Source: Eopsaltria australis (lineage: Eukaryota > Chordata > Aves > Passeriformes > Petroicidae). Taken from it: a stretch of DNA of 64,000 nucleotides. The notes under the pieces were generated by a model. That model had not been told where the DNA came from. It searched no databases and saw nothing but the letters and a program-made list of their open reading frames with translations. Shown here in pieces: positions 35,332 through 47,013 of the stretch (positions are counted from its first letter, which is position 1; the number at the start of each line of letters is the position of its first letter). The stretch lies in NCBI GenBank assembly GCA_034509425.1, contig JAVTVJ010000458.1, forward strand, positions 1,674,001 through 1,738,000, given 5' to 3'. Made by a program: the position numbers and the translations under genes.

Positions 35332-35630
35332 CCAGGTGATACCTGCAGCCTGCATCCCCCTGACACCTGCCAGGTGATACCTGCAGCCTGCATCCCCCTC
35401 ACAGCTCCCAGGGTGATACCTGCAGCCTGCATCCCCCTGACAGCTCCCAGGTGATACCTGCAGCCTGCATCCCCCTGACAGTTCCCAGGGTGATACCTGC
35501 AGCCTGCATCCCCCTGACACCTGCCAGGTGATACCTGCAGCCTGCATCCCCCTGACAGCTCCCAGGGTGATACCTGCAGCCTGCATCCCCCTCACAGCTC
35601 CCAGGGTGATACCTGCAGCCTGCATCCCCC
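35332..35630. repeat. 38/39-bp minisatellite, about 7.7 copies
   Basis: Units start at 35332, 35370, 35408, 35447, 35485, 35524, 35562 and 35601. Each reads 'ccagg(g)tgatacctgcag' then 'cctgcatccccct' then a variable 8-mer (gacacctg, cacagctc, gacagctc or gacagttc). Units are otherwise almost identical, so the array is recent or kept uniform by gene conversion. Length alternates between 38 and 39 bp according to one extra G. The minus-strand frame at 35182-35724 is an artefact of the array. Confidence 0.95.
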
Positions 35631-38471
35631 AGGGCGTGAGGGGATCCAGGGAATCACCAGAGCCCAGGTTTGTGTACACTTCCCCTTGGGAAAAGGGAGA
35701 TGTGTCACAGCTCTGTAAAGCCACATCTCCCGTGGCCCTTCACCAGGGCAGCCAAAAGCAGGGCTGGCACGGGGTGGGAGAGTTTGTGCCCTGCTGTGCC
35801 AGGGCAGGAGCAGAGCTCAGTGCTCAGTCTGCTTTGGATATGGTGTGGAAGAACATCCAGTGTGTGTGGAGCAGGGATGGGTGGTCAGGAGAGGACTAGA
35901 ACAGAGGGAGAAATTTGTTCCTTCACTACCAAGAAGACAAACGTCTGTAGAGAGAAGAAATAAAAGTCTGTTTGCTCTAATGCAGCTGAGAGACACCAGG
36001 GATTTTCCAGCTCCTTTCTACTCCACACTGTTTTGCCTTTATATGTTTATTTAAATGCCTGAAACATAAAAATCTTTAATTTCTTCTGGCCAGGTGGTGT
36101 GTAAAGCTCTCCTTGCAGGTTTCTCTGTCCTCTGTGAAGCCAGCAGAGATGCCAGCCTTCTTATCCTGGATTTGTGCTGTTAAGATCAGCCTGAACTGAC
36201 ATGAGAGAGTGTATCAGCAATGAAAAAGTCCTGAATCCCCGGGTTTAAGGTTGTCAAATCTCTGAAACTCCTCCAGGGATCTAAACAGCACAATATTGTT
36301 CATGTGTGCTGTGTGTAGGTTAGAGAGCTCCTCCAAAATTCCACATGGGGTTTCTACTTCTATCCAGTGATGTGTCTATCCTATATACAATGGAGTTTTT
36401 TTATTCTTTTCCACTAAACAGACAAGACAGGTAGGATGGGATGGAAAAACATAATTGTCCAGTCATTTTACTGCATCCTGTGCAGAAGTCAGCTGATACA
36501 TGCTAAGATGCAGAACAAAGAGAAAGGAGGATGAGAAAGAGATTGTTCCTGAAACTCTGTTTCTCCAAGGATTTGTCAACATTTTATTTTTCTTTCAAGG
36601 AAATTTGATACGTGTCCACTACGTTTTGCCAGTGCAAAAGGCTGTGCTGATCCTTTGATTTTAAATTAAGTAGAAATACAAGGGTTTAGTTATAAAATAA
36701 CAAGGGTTTTCACTGGTAAAGGAATCTTGTTTTCTGTGTTCCTGCTCTCTGACAGTTGGTTGGCAGAGAAAGGAGGAATAATAAGTTTTAATTATATCTC
36801 CCCAAACAAGCAGATTTGAAAGCAATGCAGGGATTACATGAGAATAAAATCCCTTCAAGCATTAACTGTCGCTGGTAAAAGGATGTTAGATATAATCCTA
36901 TAAGGTTAGATGTCCAGACATCCTGGTTTAACCAGGACAGTCTAATTTTTAATTTAACGTTCTGTCATCCTGATTATTTTCTTCGGGAGACTCATGTGTC
37001 ATGTTTGCCTTTGTGCCACGCTCAAGAGTGGCACAATCATGAAAATAACACTTTAAATCATCGTGCAGCTTTTCTCCTCCAATTTCATCAACCAGCATCA
37101 CACGTCAAAACGCATTGAACATCACAAGCCAGGAGAATAGGAATTGTATTATCTTCTGCATTAAAAAGGAATAGATAAGCAAGAGAACAAAGGAAAAGTA
37201 ATAAAGAGGAGTGGGGAAATAACTCCAGATCTATACATGCCTTTCTTGCTTTATGAGGAAAGATGCCCGTGACAATGCACAATACACTTGTCACTTGCTT
37301 GTTAGGTGGAGCTTGAACTAAGCCAGCTCCAAACAGCTTCAGGTGCTGTCCCCTTCAGACACTTCTTGGTTGGCAGCAAACTCGTAAGCAAATGCCAGTG
37401 GAATAGTTAAGAAGATGGAAAGGGTTTTTTTATTCCACCCATGAGCTTTCAAACTCCCTCAGACAACAGATGGGTGATCCAAATTGGGTCTAATAAAGCA
37501 AGGATAAGTATTTTTTCTGAGGCTAGAAGTTTGGTCAGACTTAACAGAATGTTTATTGTGCTCTTGCAATTTTTGCTTTTAGGCTGAAAGCAGAAAAATC
37601 TGCTGAAATATGGTGTAGTTTCCAGCTGAAACCAGAACAGTACTGTGATTCACATGAGAGAAGCAGATCCTTTGTGATTTCTAGGCAGAGCAGGTTCAGA
37701 AAAGCATCTGAACTCCTTCAGGATTTTCTGATCATCCAAGCCTGAGGCTTTGCTTTTCTAATTCCTCCATGCTCTCTGTGAGTTTTATTGTGAGAGTCAC
37801 CGAGTGCTCCCTTTGTCCAGCTTTGCTGTCAGGTAGGAACATTCATTACCTTTGAGAAGGTACCGGTGCTTTGTAGGGCGAGATCTTAAAAATAGCATGG
37901 TCAAGAGGTAATGCACAAGCTTTTAATAAGCATCTGACTAAACCAACTGCTTGTTTTCTTTTCAAGCCAGGCTTTCCTTTACAAACAGTTTAAGTCTCAC
38001 GAACGTGTTGCCCTTACGCCCACATGTTCATCCTCACTTCACTTAAGCCAGGACTTAAGCCAGGCTGTTCCTGGCATGGATTTTCCCAGGTGCTCCCTGT
38101 CTGTGAGCACAGGCAGAGTCTGAGCAGCCTCCAGGGTTTCTGGAAGGTCTCAGTGCTGCACAAGCTGCTCTCCCCTTAGGGCAGACAACAGGAGGTTTAA
38201 TAGATGTCTCCTTGGATGAATGGGACGTGTCAGGCTCAGACCTGGGCCAGGCTCTGCTCCCAGCTCTGTGTTTGTCACGTCCTGGCTGCTCTGCGAATGT
38301 GCCAGCCCAGGATGATGTGCAGAGGTGCAGTGCAGCCTGTGAGTCACGCTCAGGGAAGCTCCTCTGGGAGCTCTCTCTGTGACAGAAGACACTGCTGCAG
38401 GAATTAGAGATGAGGTGTGAACTGAGCACTGCCGCTCTCAGGAGCTGAAACAGCCCTTTCTAGTGTGAATT
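35631..38471. other. Unique non-coding sequence
   Basis: No gene or repeat recognised. AT-rich from about 36050 to 37300. A small direct repeat 'acttaagccagg' occurs twice at about 38041-38065. Confidence 0.5.
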
Positions 38472-38622
38472 TCAGAACCCTAGAATGGTTTGGGTTGGAA
38501 AGGATGGTGAAGATTATCTCATTTCATGGGCAGGACACCTTCCACTATCCCAGGGTGCTCCAAGACCTGTCCAGCCTGGTCTTGGGCACTTCCAGGGATC
38601 CAGGAGCAGCCACAGCCGTGGT
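38472..38622 (-). mobile_element. CR1 LINE 3' fragment
   Basis: The plus strand shows the antisense CR1 3' end: 'tagaatggtttgggttggaa', 'catgggcaggacaccttcca', 'ctatcccagggtgctccaag', 'ccagcctggtcttgggcact', 'tccagggatccaggagcagc'. The usual 'cttctctgggc' continuation is lost after 'cacagccg'. Minus orientation, truncated at its 5' side. Confidence 0.9.
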
Positions 38623-41600
38623 GTCTCCACTGTCCCTCTCCAAACAGGATAAAAAATTGATACGTGGTGCTGGGATCCATTAATCTCTGTTTCTCTTCTT
38701 TTTGCATGTTCTGTCAGACTCCTGATCGTTGAATTTTTCTGTCAATTTTCATCATTTTTGTTTTACATCAAAGAATGGAAGGACGAAGTTTTCTGTTCTG
38801 TGTGAGAGGATGAGGTCACGGGTAAAGGAGTAAAACCAGGCCACTGAAATCTCAGTGTCTGATGGAGCCAAAACCACAGGGACCATCTTCCAGTTGGGCA
38901 GGACACTCCCTACCACCCACACGGATCGTGTAATTCAGGAATATAACTCAAGATGCTTTGGACCAGATTGTGGTTTGAAGAACACCTATTTAAATCTGGC
39001 ATCAGTCTTCCCTTCTGCTTCTGTATTAATTAATGTCTTGTGGGCTGTTTCTGAGCTCCATGGTAGGCTGCTTTGGATCCGATTCACCGGATCAGGCAAT
39101 TTAGTTCTCTTTGAAGTTCTCATTGTGATTTATATTTGGATGTGCCTTTATATAACCGGGAATTCAGAATGGGTATTTATGCCTTTCTGTTGTGGTGATG
39201 TCTTTGTGATTAACTGCCAGTCTGCAGCAGCAGTGTCACCCAGGAAGGCCTTTCCAGTCCTGATGGCAGCAGGACCCAGCAGAGTGGGTTGGATTCAGAG
39301 GAGGGCACAGAGTTTTGGGGATGGTTTCACTGGGATCCCTGCCAGGCATTGAGGGTGTGCAGGGCAGCCAGGGCAGGGCTGTCAGTCCTGCTGCTGACCC
39401 AGGACTGGCCTTCTGGCTTCACTTTGTTCCAAACCCAATTCCTCTTTGCATTGCCCAGCACTGAGGCAGTCCTGGGGCACTCAGTGAGGACAGTTTTGTG
39501 AACCTTTAAATCCAGAAGGCACTGTGCAGAAAAGCAAACACATATCTTGCAGCTACCGGCTGGACTTGGGCATTATATTCTGTATAAGAACCAGCAGCTA
39601 TTTCTCTGCTGGCTGGGGCTCAATCCTCGTGGAAGGAAATGGAAGGAGAAAGATTAAGTAATGCTGCAGGCACAGCTGCATCTATTTTTTCCCCCCGTGG
39701 CATCACTTTGCCACTTGTTAAATGAATAGCTTCTGCTCCTTCCTTCCCCTGCTGCACAGTGCAAACACAGGGTGGACTTGGACCCTGCTCTACAGCCCAG
39801 AGCAAAACAAACACTCCAACTTCTTAGCAGCCAGCAAATTAGGCAAGGCAGTTAAATAGGGCCACAAATTAGCCTGTTTTAACAACTAACTGCATCTTGG
39901 GTTGTTAGAGCATCCCCCATTTTACATATGCAAAGGAAAGGCAGGCTCCATCTCAAAGCACTCCACTTACACTTTTGAAATAGCACACTGCACCCCAGAC
40001 TGTGTCTCCAGTATGCAGAGGAGAGCTTTGGCTACAACCAGGGCCAGATACCACTGAGGCATGGCTCTAAGTGTGCTGGGTATGACAGTTCTAAAAAATA
40101 ATCTATGTGGGATGTATAGTACATTTGGGAATTCACCTGAACAGTCATTCTCAGTTTGCTCTCCTCACCCACTGTCCTCTTTCTCGAGTCTTTTTTCCAG
40201 TAGTGCTCCCCAGGACACATCTCAGCAGCAGCAGGATGACCTTGAGCACCAGAGCTGAGCTCTTTGTGCCCTCTGTGCTGCTGGGGAGCTGCAAGGTCAT
40301 CATTTGAACAGAAATCAGCAGCATTCATCAGGAGGAGCCCACGGAACATTTTGTTACGTACAAAGAAATCTGAGTGCAGCCTTTCTCATGACAAACCTTT
40401 GGCTGGAGCTATGAAAATGTTCTGGCAGTAGCTGGAAGGAGCAGTGCACTTCGGGTAGGATGATTTCTGGCTCCTCAGTCAAGGTGAAACTCTCTCTGAG
40501 TTGCTGGCCAGGGTAAGGCTCACTTTCTCTCACCCTTTCTTTCACCCCCAAGAGTCCTTTGAGATTCCTGCCCTGATACTCACACCCTACTTCAACCTTC
40601 AGCAGCCAAAAGCCCAGTGAAGTCGTGGAACCACTGAGACCAGTTCTCCTGCCTTTCCTGAGCCAGCATTTTGCCTCCCTGTGTTCACAGAGCTCCCAAA
40701 ACATTTGCTTTGTAGATGAGAGTAGCCCTTCTCTCTCTCCCCTGCAGGATGTTGTATCTTTAGCCATCAGACCTCCACATGAGCTCATGTGGTGCTTTGT
40801 TCTTTGCCAGTTTGTTTTACCCAGGCTAAACCCCTTGGCTGTGGGATCTGGTGCTGTTTTACCCTGGAGAAGGATAAACCAGGATCACAGGGCATGAGTA
40901 ACGTGGCATAAGCACCTTCCCTTCTATTTACCTGGAGAATGTAGGGCTGTTTAGGTGCTAAATAATGAATATAATAAAAAAGATGCACTGCTTCAGCTGG
41001 CGAGGTGTCCCCAGGAAGAGAATTCCACCAGAGAGGCTGAGAGGACTGAAAAACACGGCACTTGGAGCGTGGCAATATTTGGGATGATTAACTGGTGCTG
41101 TAGAAGGTCGTGGCAGCAGCATAAAGAACATGCTGTGGAAAACAGTGATTCTCTTCCATAAATAAAATATCCCCGCGATCTTAAAGGAGCAGGACTTGGA
41201 AACAAGCAGAGGATGTAAATAAATAAGTAGCAGGGGGAATGTGAGAATATCAATCAAGAAATTAAGCCGACAGCATAAATAAGCAGGCAGCCATAGCCTG
41301 GGGGGTGGATGGGAGAACACGAAGTCGAGCAAAGATGTCAGTGCAGTGAGAGAAAAGAGAATCTGTGCTGGGAAGACAAATGGTGCAGTGGAAAGAGTCT
41401 GAAAAAGAGCTTCACCTCAAATACCAAATTCCTGATAAGCAGGGCTGGTCAACACACAGATTAATAGAAGAGAAGCAGAGGTCACAGTTGAGGAGACAGC
41501 GCAGGATCCTCGCCACTGATAAAACTGCATTAGCCTCAAAAAGTGATTTTGGATTTAAGTCACTGGGTTTATATCTCAGGATTTAAAAAAAAATACCACA

Positions 41601-43744
41601 GACTATATAGGCTGTGAATGTGCCTAGGGAGGAATGCATTATGGATATAAAAAGTGTCAGTTATTCTTTACATTTCTAAAATCCTTCACTTTGAAAACCC
41701 ATACATGAACTGTAGGAGGGCATTTTTGAGGCAGACAGCTGTACGTTTTGATTTTGATTTTAAGCTGTATCATTAGCAAATACTTTTCTTTTGCAGCTAA
41801 TAGTCCTTGTGGGATGTTTTGGGATATTTTAAAAAAAGGCGGGGGGAAAGAAGGTCAAAATATGTGTGGTAAACTCAGTTTTGTCATTTGATGTATTTTC
41901 TTCCATAAACCATCAAACTTTGTAGCTTGTCCTGTTTGGTACTGTGAGCCCAACTTAATTCTTTGTCATTAACAAAAGCTGTGGGTAATATCACCAGAGA
42001 CAATTTAGGAGGTGCAAAGGTGTTCTGTGTTCTTGAGAAAGTGCACATGTGAGAGGACAGTTTGGAGGTGAGACTGCATCTGCAGTCAAAGAAAAAGAAA
42101 AGAAACTCTCTCTTTCTAACAAAGAGAAGGCTGCTGCTTCAAGATTAATGCAGAAATTTGCTGAGGATAACAAAAGTGAGGGTAAAGAAGGCTGGACTGA
42201 CAGAGAACCCCCACGGCCACTGGAAACAGAGAACATGGGTTCAAACCTTGCTTCATCACTGAAGCTCAACTTGCTGGGTGTTGGCTCCATCACTGCCCCC
42301 CATTGCAGAAACAGGTCACTCTATCTTTTTCCAAACCAAATTTCAGTGTTTTTCCTCTTCAGAGTCCCGTATCATTTGCAGCTCTGCTTGGATACTCTAA
42401 AGAATAGGAGAATTATGTTCTTTAGTTAAATTTTTCCCCTTACAAATCAGTATTTTCCTGCATTTGCTTTTGGGAAAATCTTGATTAGGTCTAGTTCGAG
42501 CTGAAAAAACTTCCTGACCTTTCCGGGCTGGGCCCCGGGGTTCTCTTGTTCAGAATATAAAGCCTGCTAATAGGTTGTGAGGGCATTCATTATGTCTTTA
42601 ATTCTTGGAGGAGCTGTGTGTGTTGGAGGGTGAGTGCCTTTAATCCGTGCTCTGGAGACTCAGTGCTCCAAGGCCAACAATCTGCTGCATTCACCACGTT
42701 GGGTTTCAGGTTTGGGCTTTTCCCTGAAGAAAACAAAGTGAAATAATCACATTTAGTGTGTTTGAGTTTTCCTAATCAATGCCATCTTACCCGTTAAGGA
42801 TCTTGTTCTCTCCCCTTTTTTTTCTTTTTCCTGTGGTTTTTCCTCATGAACTTGCACTGTTCATGGTTAAAAATCTTCTCTGAATTTGGTTTCATTCTCC
42901 AGAGAGTGCAGAGCTCAGTACTCGGTGGAGGATGTTCTGCTGGCCTGTGCAATCCAGCTTTGTGTTTGCAGCTGCCTGGTGCAAGCTGCATCCCCAAATA
43001 CAGACACAAACCCAGGCAGGAGATAGGATATGACATAAATTACAGAAAACACTCGCTCAGAGATAACATTTGGAAGGAATACGAATAAGCAATCAATCAC
43101 AAAGCTCTCTGGGACACAGCTTTTCCTGTCTTCACACAGCAGAAAAGCCCCTGTCCACAGTGGGGTTTCTAGGCATTGCTACAATACAAATAATAATAAT
43201 TTAAAAATAAGGTGTTTAATTCATTGCAATTCCAAACAAACTCTGCAGAGAATTCTGTAACAGCAGAAGATAAACACCTTAAAAGGGATGGCATTGGATG
43301 CTTGATTCTGCTTGCTCACAGCTGCGATAAAAGCTATTACCAATTTAGAATGGCTTATCAAAGAGGAGTATCGGGTGTATCAATAAGTAATTGGCAAAGG
43401 AAAAGCAGCACTATTTATTAATTAGCACCTATCACTTCTGCACGCCTGACTTTGTTTGCAAAAGAGACAGCCTTAGGGCCTGGCCAAATCCTGCCACTCA
43501 GCATTTCCAGTTTTTAGATACTATTTTTTTGCTTTAGCTGAGTGAAGTTTGTAAGGTCCAGGGGGATTTTTCCATTACCAATCCCAGCTTTTTGCAGCTC
43601 TGTTTCCCACCAGGTAAGGACTGAACGTGTGGGGTGTCCATGAGCCTGGTTTTGTACCGAAATGTTTGAGCAAAGGAGCCTGAACAGAGATGGGGACAAA
43701 CCACTTAAATCCTGGTATGGATTTACCAGGGCAGTGAGACACAG
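38623..43744. other. Unique non-coding sequence
   Basis: About 5 kb with no supported gene. Weak MIR-like wording occurs at about 39910-39950 ('cccccattttacatatgc') and at about 42215-42340 ('catgggttcaaaccttgctt' and 'cttgctgggtgttggc'). Neither is strong enough for a separate call. The frame at 42049-42429 begins with a Lys/Glu-rich stretch, but no domain or splice context is recognised. Confidence 0.45.
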
Positions 43745-43978
43745 GGTGATGGATCTGAACTGAAGGAGGGTGGGTGTGGATTAGACTAAAGGAAGAAGTT
43801 TTTTGCAGTGAGGATGGTGAAACACTGCCTTTCCAGAGAGCTGGTGGGTGCCACATCCCTGGGAGCATTCCAGGTCAGGTTGGAGGGCTCTGAGAAGCTG
43901 CTCTAGTGCAAGGTGCTGATGGCAGGACCTTTAGAGGTCCATTCACACCCAGACTATTCTGTGAGTCTCTGGTCTGTC
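43745..43978 (+). mobile_element. CR1 LINE 3' fragment
   Basis: The plus strand follows the CR1 3'-UTR: 'gaaggagggtgggtgtggat', 'tagactaaaggaagaag', 'ttgcagtgaggatggtgaaa', 'cactgcctttccagagagct', 'ggtgggtgccacatccctgg', 'gagcattccaggtcaggttg', and a final 'attctgtgagtct' tail remnant. Moderately diverged. Plus orientation. Confidence 0.88.
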
Positions 43979-44844
43979 CAGGAGCCAGGACAGAGCAGGG
44001 TGTCCTGTTTGCTTGCTGGAGCAGCTGCAGGCAACACATTCATGGCTTGGGCCAGTGCAGGACAAAGCAGCAGTCATTGTTTCAGTCAGTGCTTGGATCA
44101 TCACCAGTTTTGAGAAGACATTAATGAGCATCTTTACGCTCCTGTTGATCACAATGATGCTTCTATGGATTTAGTCAAACAGAGGATTTATTTTTTTTAT
44201 CTTTAATGAGCACTTTAATACCCTTTCTCATTGTAGTCCAGTCACTATAAGATATGAGCTTTTTTAATAAAAACACAGTCAATTCTCCTTCAATGTTGCC
44301 AGCAAACAAAGATTGACTGTTTTTAATGTACATTTCAATTTACACTGCTTTTGGAGGCCATGAGGGAAATATATAGTCCTAACAGCTTAGCTCAGAGTCG
44401 TCGTTCTGTCAATAGAAAATCATTATAATAAAAAACTCCTGTTGGCTCGGAACTTAAAAAATCTAGAAATAATTTGATACGTATTTTATACAAATCCATA
44501 GCTTACCTCAGTTGGAAATGGAATGGTGGTTAGCTCCATTATCATTATTGCAAACTTACGATCATAATCATGGCACCCCTGCAGAAAGAGTTCTGAAAGG
44601 CTCTGCAGCCCCTGGCTGCTGGCAGGACACTTTCTGTGGGAGGCTTTGCATCAAGGAAACGGATCTGGTTAATTGTTGTTGAACTCCTGGGCTGGGATGG
44701 AGCACCTGGGCTGTGTCCCTGGCCTTGCACCACTCCTGAGTGCACTGACTGCTCTGACAAAGCAGCAGGCTCCAAGAGAAGGGAATGCTAAAGGTGGCAC
44801 AGCTCACTCGGGTTGGTCAGCACCCCATCAGTCCAGCTCTGAAG
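43979..44844. other. Unique non-coding sequence
   Basis: AT-rich from about 44150 to 44560, GC-richer after. Nothing recognised. Confidence 0.5.
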
Positions 44845-45130
44845 ATCTCCTAGGATGGAAATTTCACAGCCTCACTGCGAGGTTCCAGTGTTGGACTGGT
44901 AATTTTCTTTTCCAAGCATCTGCTCAGAATTTTTTTATGTCCTCTACCTTTCATCCTGTCACCTCTTCACACCCAAGGGCCCAGCTCTGAGTTCTCTGCA
45001 CTGAACAGCAGTCAGGTCCTCTCCCTTCTCTTTTTAATACTGCCCACACTCAGTTTTCTCAGCCTTTCCTCGTGCACCCTGTACCCCCCAGCCCCAAACT
45101 GATGTGATGCCTCTCTGCTCTCTCTCCTTG
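44845..45130 (-). mobile_element. Old CR1 LINE fragment, 3'-proximal
   Basis: The plus strand keeps pieces of the antisense CR1 3' region in order: 'tttcacagcctcactgcgag', 'gttccagtgttgga', 'tttcatcctgtcacctctt', and 'cagttttctcagcctttcct' followed by 'cgtgcaccctgtaccccccagcccc'. These parallel CR1 'cacagcctctctgggaaacc', 'ttccagtgtttgac', 'cgtcctatcac' and 'ctctcagcctttcctc'. Divergence is high and edges are approximate. Confidence 0.6.
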
Positions 45131-45994
45131 TATATTCCAATTCCAGGCACTGAGGTTTGGGATGGAAATGGGTGACTCCACAGAACCCAGTGCCTGGAAA
45201 AGGAAATAGGGGTTGGTGCAGCTCTTCATGGAGAAATTCATCTTTGTAGCAGGGGTGCTGCCAGGGCCAAAGGCCTCCTGCCTCTGGGGGTGGAGAGCTC
45301 AGCTTTGCTGTTCTTGAAGGTCTCTGGCAGGTGCTTAACCCCTCCAAAGAGAGTTCAGTCAGGTTTGGAGATGATGCACAAAAGAGTAGCAAGCAGTTTT
45401 CAAGCTGACTGGATCAGGTGATGTGAGAGGAGGGTGATGATGACCTGCCAGTTAAAGAATGGAACAGGAGATTTTTAATATCTTTGAAAGGTGTGCAGTG
45501 AGGAGAGTCTGGAGCAGAAAGCAAAGAGAACAGAAATCCCCTGTATTGATGAGCTTCTGGGGAAGCAGGAAACAGGGCCTCAGTAATGAACTGCTCAAAG
45601 AAATTAAGGAATTTTGAAGGCAGCATCCTTCTGTCTCTAGATTCAGCTCCACACATGACAAATGCTTTTGCTATGAGAGCAAGCTTCTGACCTTTCCCTT
45701 CCCATCCCTCCTGCAGCTGCAGTGCTCAGCCTGCTCATTATCAGTGCCTGGGTATTAACCTTGGGATAATCCAAGGGAGAAGCCCAGAAAAAGCTGCAGC
45801 CTCTGTTGTTAAATACTGCAGGCTGAATGGATGGAGCAGGGTTCCTCTGCTCAGGGAAGCTCCCATCCAGGTGAGCCATGGTTTGGAAACCATCAGTGTA
45901 ATCCTTCTGGAAGCTCTGATGTGAACACACCAGGAGTATTTTGGCTGACCCAGTAAAGTCTGTAGGATTGTGGATCCACAGCTTTGTGTGTGGA
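45131..45994. other. Unique non-coding sequence
   Basis: Nothing recognised beyond possible further decayed CR1 to about 45180. Confidence 0.45.
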
Positions 45995-46068
45995 GGGAAA
46001 GGGAAAGGGAAAGGGAAAGGGAAAGGGAAAGGGAAAGGGAAAGGGAAAGGGAAAGGGAAAGGGAAAGG
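45995..46068 (+). repeat. (GGGAAA)n microsatellite, 12 G-tracts
   Basis: Uninterrupted hexamer array of 74 bp with GGG starting every six bases from 45995 to 46061. The plus strand is all-purine. Every group of four tracts fits the G3-N3-G3-N3-G3-N3-G3 quadruplex pattern. Confidence 0.97.
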
Positions 46069-46583
46069 ACATCTTCCCACCTCGTTATTCCCTGCAATGT
46101 GCAGACATATGCTCCAAGCTCAGGGAGCACTGGGCAGGGGTTTGAAGGGAGAGGTGCTGGCAGGAGCCTGCTGCCACCCCTGATGCTCTGTGACACCCTG
46201 GGACACTGCTGTGCCTGCTGCAAGCACAGCTGCTGCTTGTTCCCCTCCTGTCAACACCCTGAGCTGCTGCTGCAGAGCCTGCAGCAAGCACTGAGCCCTC
46301 CCTGCTTCCCTGGGAGCTGTGCTGGGAACCTTCCTGAGCTGTGCTGGAGGCAGGGCTCGCTCCCAGAATGTGCTGCAGACTGAATGGCAGAGCTTTGCCA
46401 CTCCCTCAGAAGAAGGAGAGCCGGATGTAACAGTGACAGCTTTCATTGCCTCACAGGTGATCACCTGTAATTTTAGATATATTTGTGTACTTAGGAAAAT
46501 GCTCAGTTGTAGCCAGCAGGGTACAGACTCGTGGTCCTGCCCATTGCTTTTCCCCAGTTTTGCAGAAGACCTGCTTTGTTTTC
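46069..46583. other. Spacer between the two simple arrays
   Basis: GC-rich unique sequence with no gene recognised. The open frames crossing it continue from the simple arrays and are not supported. Confidence 0.5.
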
Positions 46584-46649
46584 TTCCCTTCCCTTCCCTT
46601 CCCTTCCCTTCCCTTCCCTTCCCTTCCCTTTCCTTTCCTTCCCTTCCCA
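46584..46649 (-). repeat. (TTCCC)n microsatellite, G-rich on the minus strand
   Basis: Pentamer array with CCC tracts every five bases from 46586 to 46626. A 'tcctttcctt' interruption and two more tracts (46641, 46646) follow. The plus strand is all-pyrimidine; the minus strand is GGGAA repeated. Confidence 0.96.
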
Positions 46650-46681
46650 TCTGGTTTCAGACAGCAATAAAACCTTCCTCT

Positions 46682-46968
46682 AAAATTATAGAATCATCAT
46701 TAAATGGTTTGGGTTGGCAGGGACCTTAAAGATTGTCCCATTCCAACTCCCCTGCCATGGCAGGGACACCTCCCACTGTCCCAGGCTGCTCCAAGCCCCA
46801 ATGTCCAGCCTGGCCTTGGACACTGCCAGGGATCCAGGGGCAGCCACAGCTTCTCTGGGCACCCTGTGCCAGGGCCTGCCCACCCTCACAGGGAACAATT
46901 TCTTCCTAATATTTAATCTAAACTTGCCCTCTCTCAGTTAAAAGAGGGTTACCCCTTGTCCTATAAAT
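46682..46968 (-). mobile_element. CR1 LINE 3' fragment, best preserved in the window
   Basis: The plus strand reads through the antisense CR1 3' end almost without loss: 'tagaatcatcattaaatggt', 'ttgggttggcagggacctta', 'aagattgtcccattccaact', 'cccctgccatggcagggaca', 'cctcccactgtcccaggctg', 'gccttggacactgccaggga', 'cacagcttctctgggcaccc', 'accctcacagggaacaattt', 'cttcctaatatttaatctaa', 'acttgccctctctcagttaa' and 'ttaccccttgtcctat'. About 287 bp, truncated at its 5' side, as is usual. Minus orientation. Confidence 0.95.
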
Positions 46969-46988
46969 AAAGACTTAATATAATATTA

Positions 46989-47013
46989 TTATTATTCTTA
47001 ATAAGAATAATAA
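46989..47013. repeat. Perfect 25-bp AT-rich palindrome
   Basis: Arm ttattattctta (46989-47000), one A (47001), then its exact reverse complement (47002-47013). It lies about 20 bp beyond the truncated 5' side of the CR1 copy, in a TAA/TTA-rich patch. Confidence 0.9.

Noticed and set aside
39910..39950. MIR fragment
   Set aside because: Only one short block (cccccattttacatatgc) matches; too little for a call.
42215..42340. MIR or other CORE-SINE fragment in plus orientation
   Set aside because: Two blocks are suggestive, but spacing breaks down after 'cttgctgggtgttggc'.
45643..46383. Frames encoding Pro-Phe, Ser-Leu, Gly-Lys or Arg-Glu repeats
   Set aside because: All come from reading the GGGAAA array in different frames.
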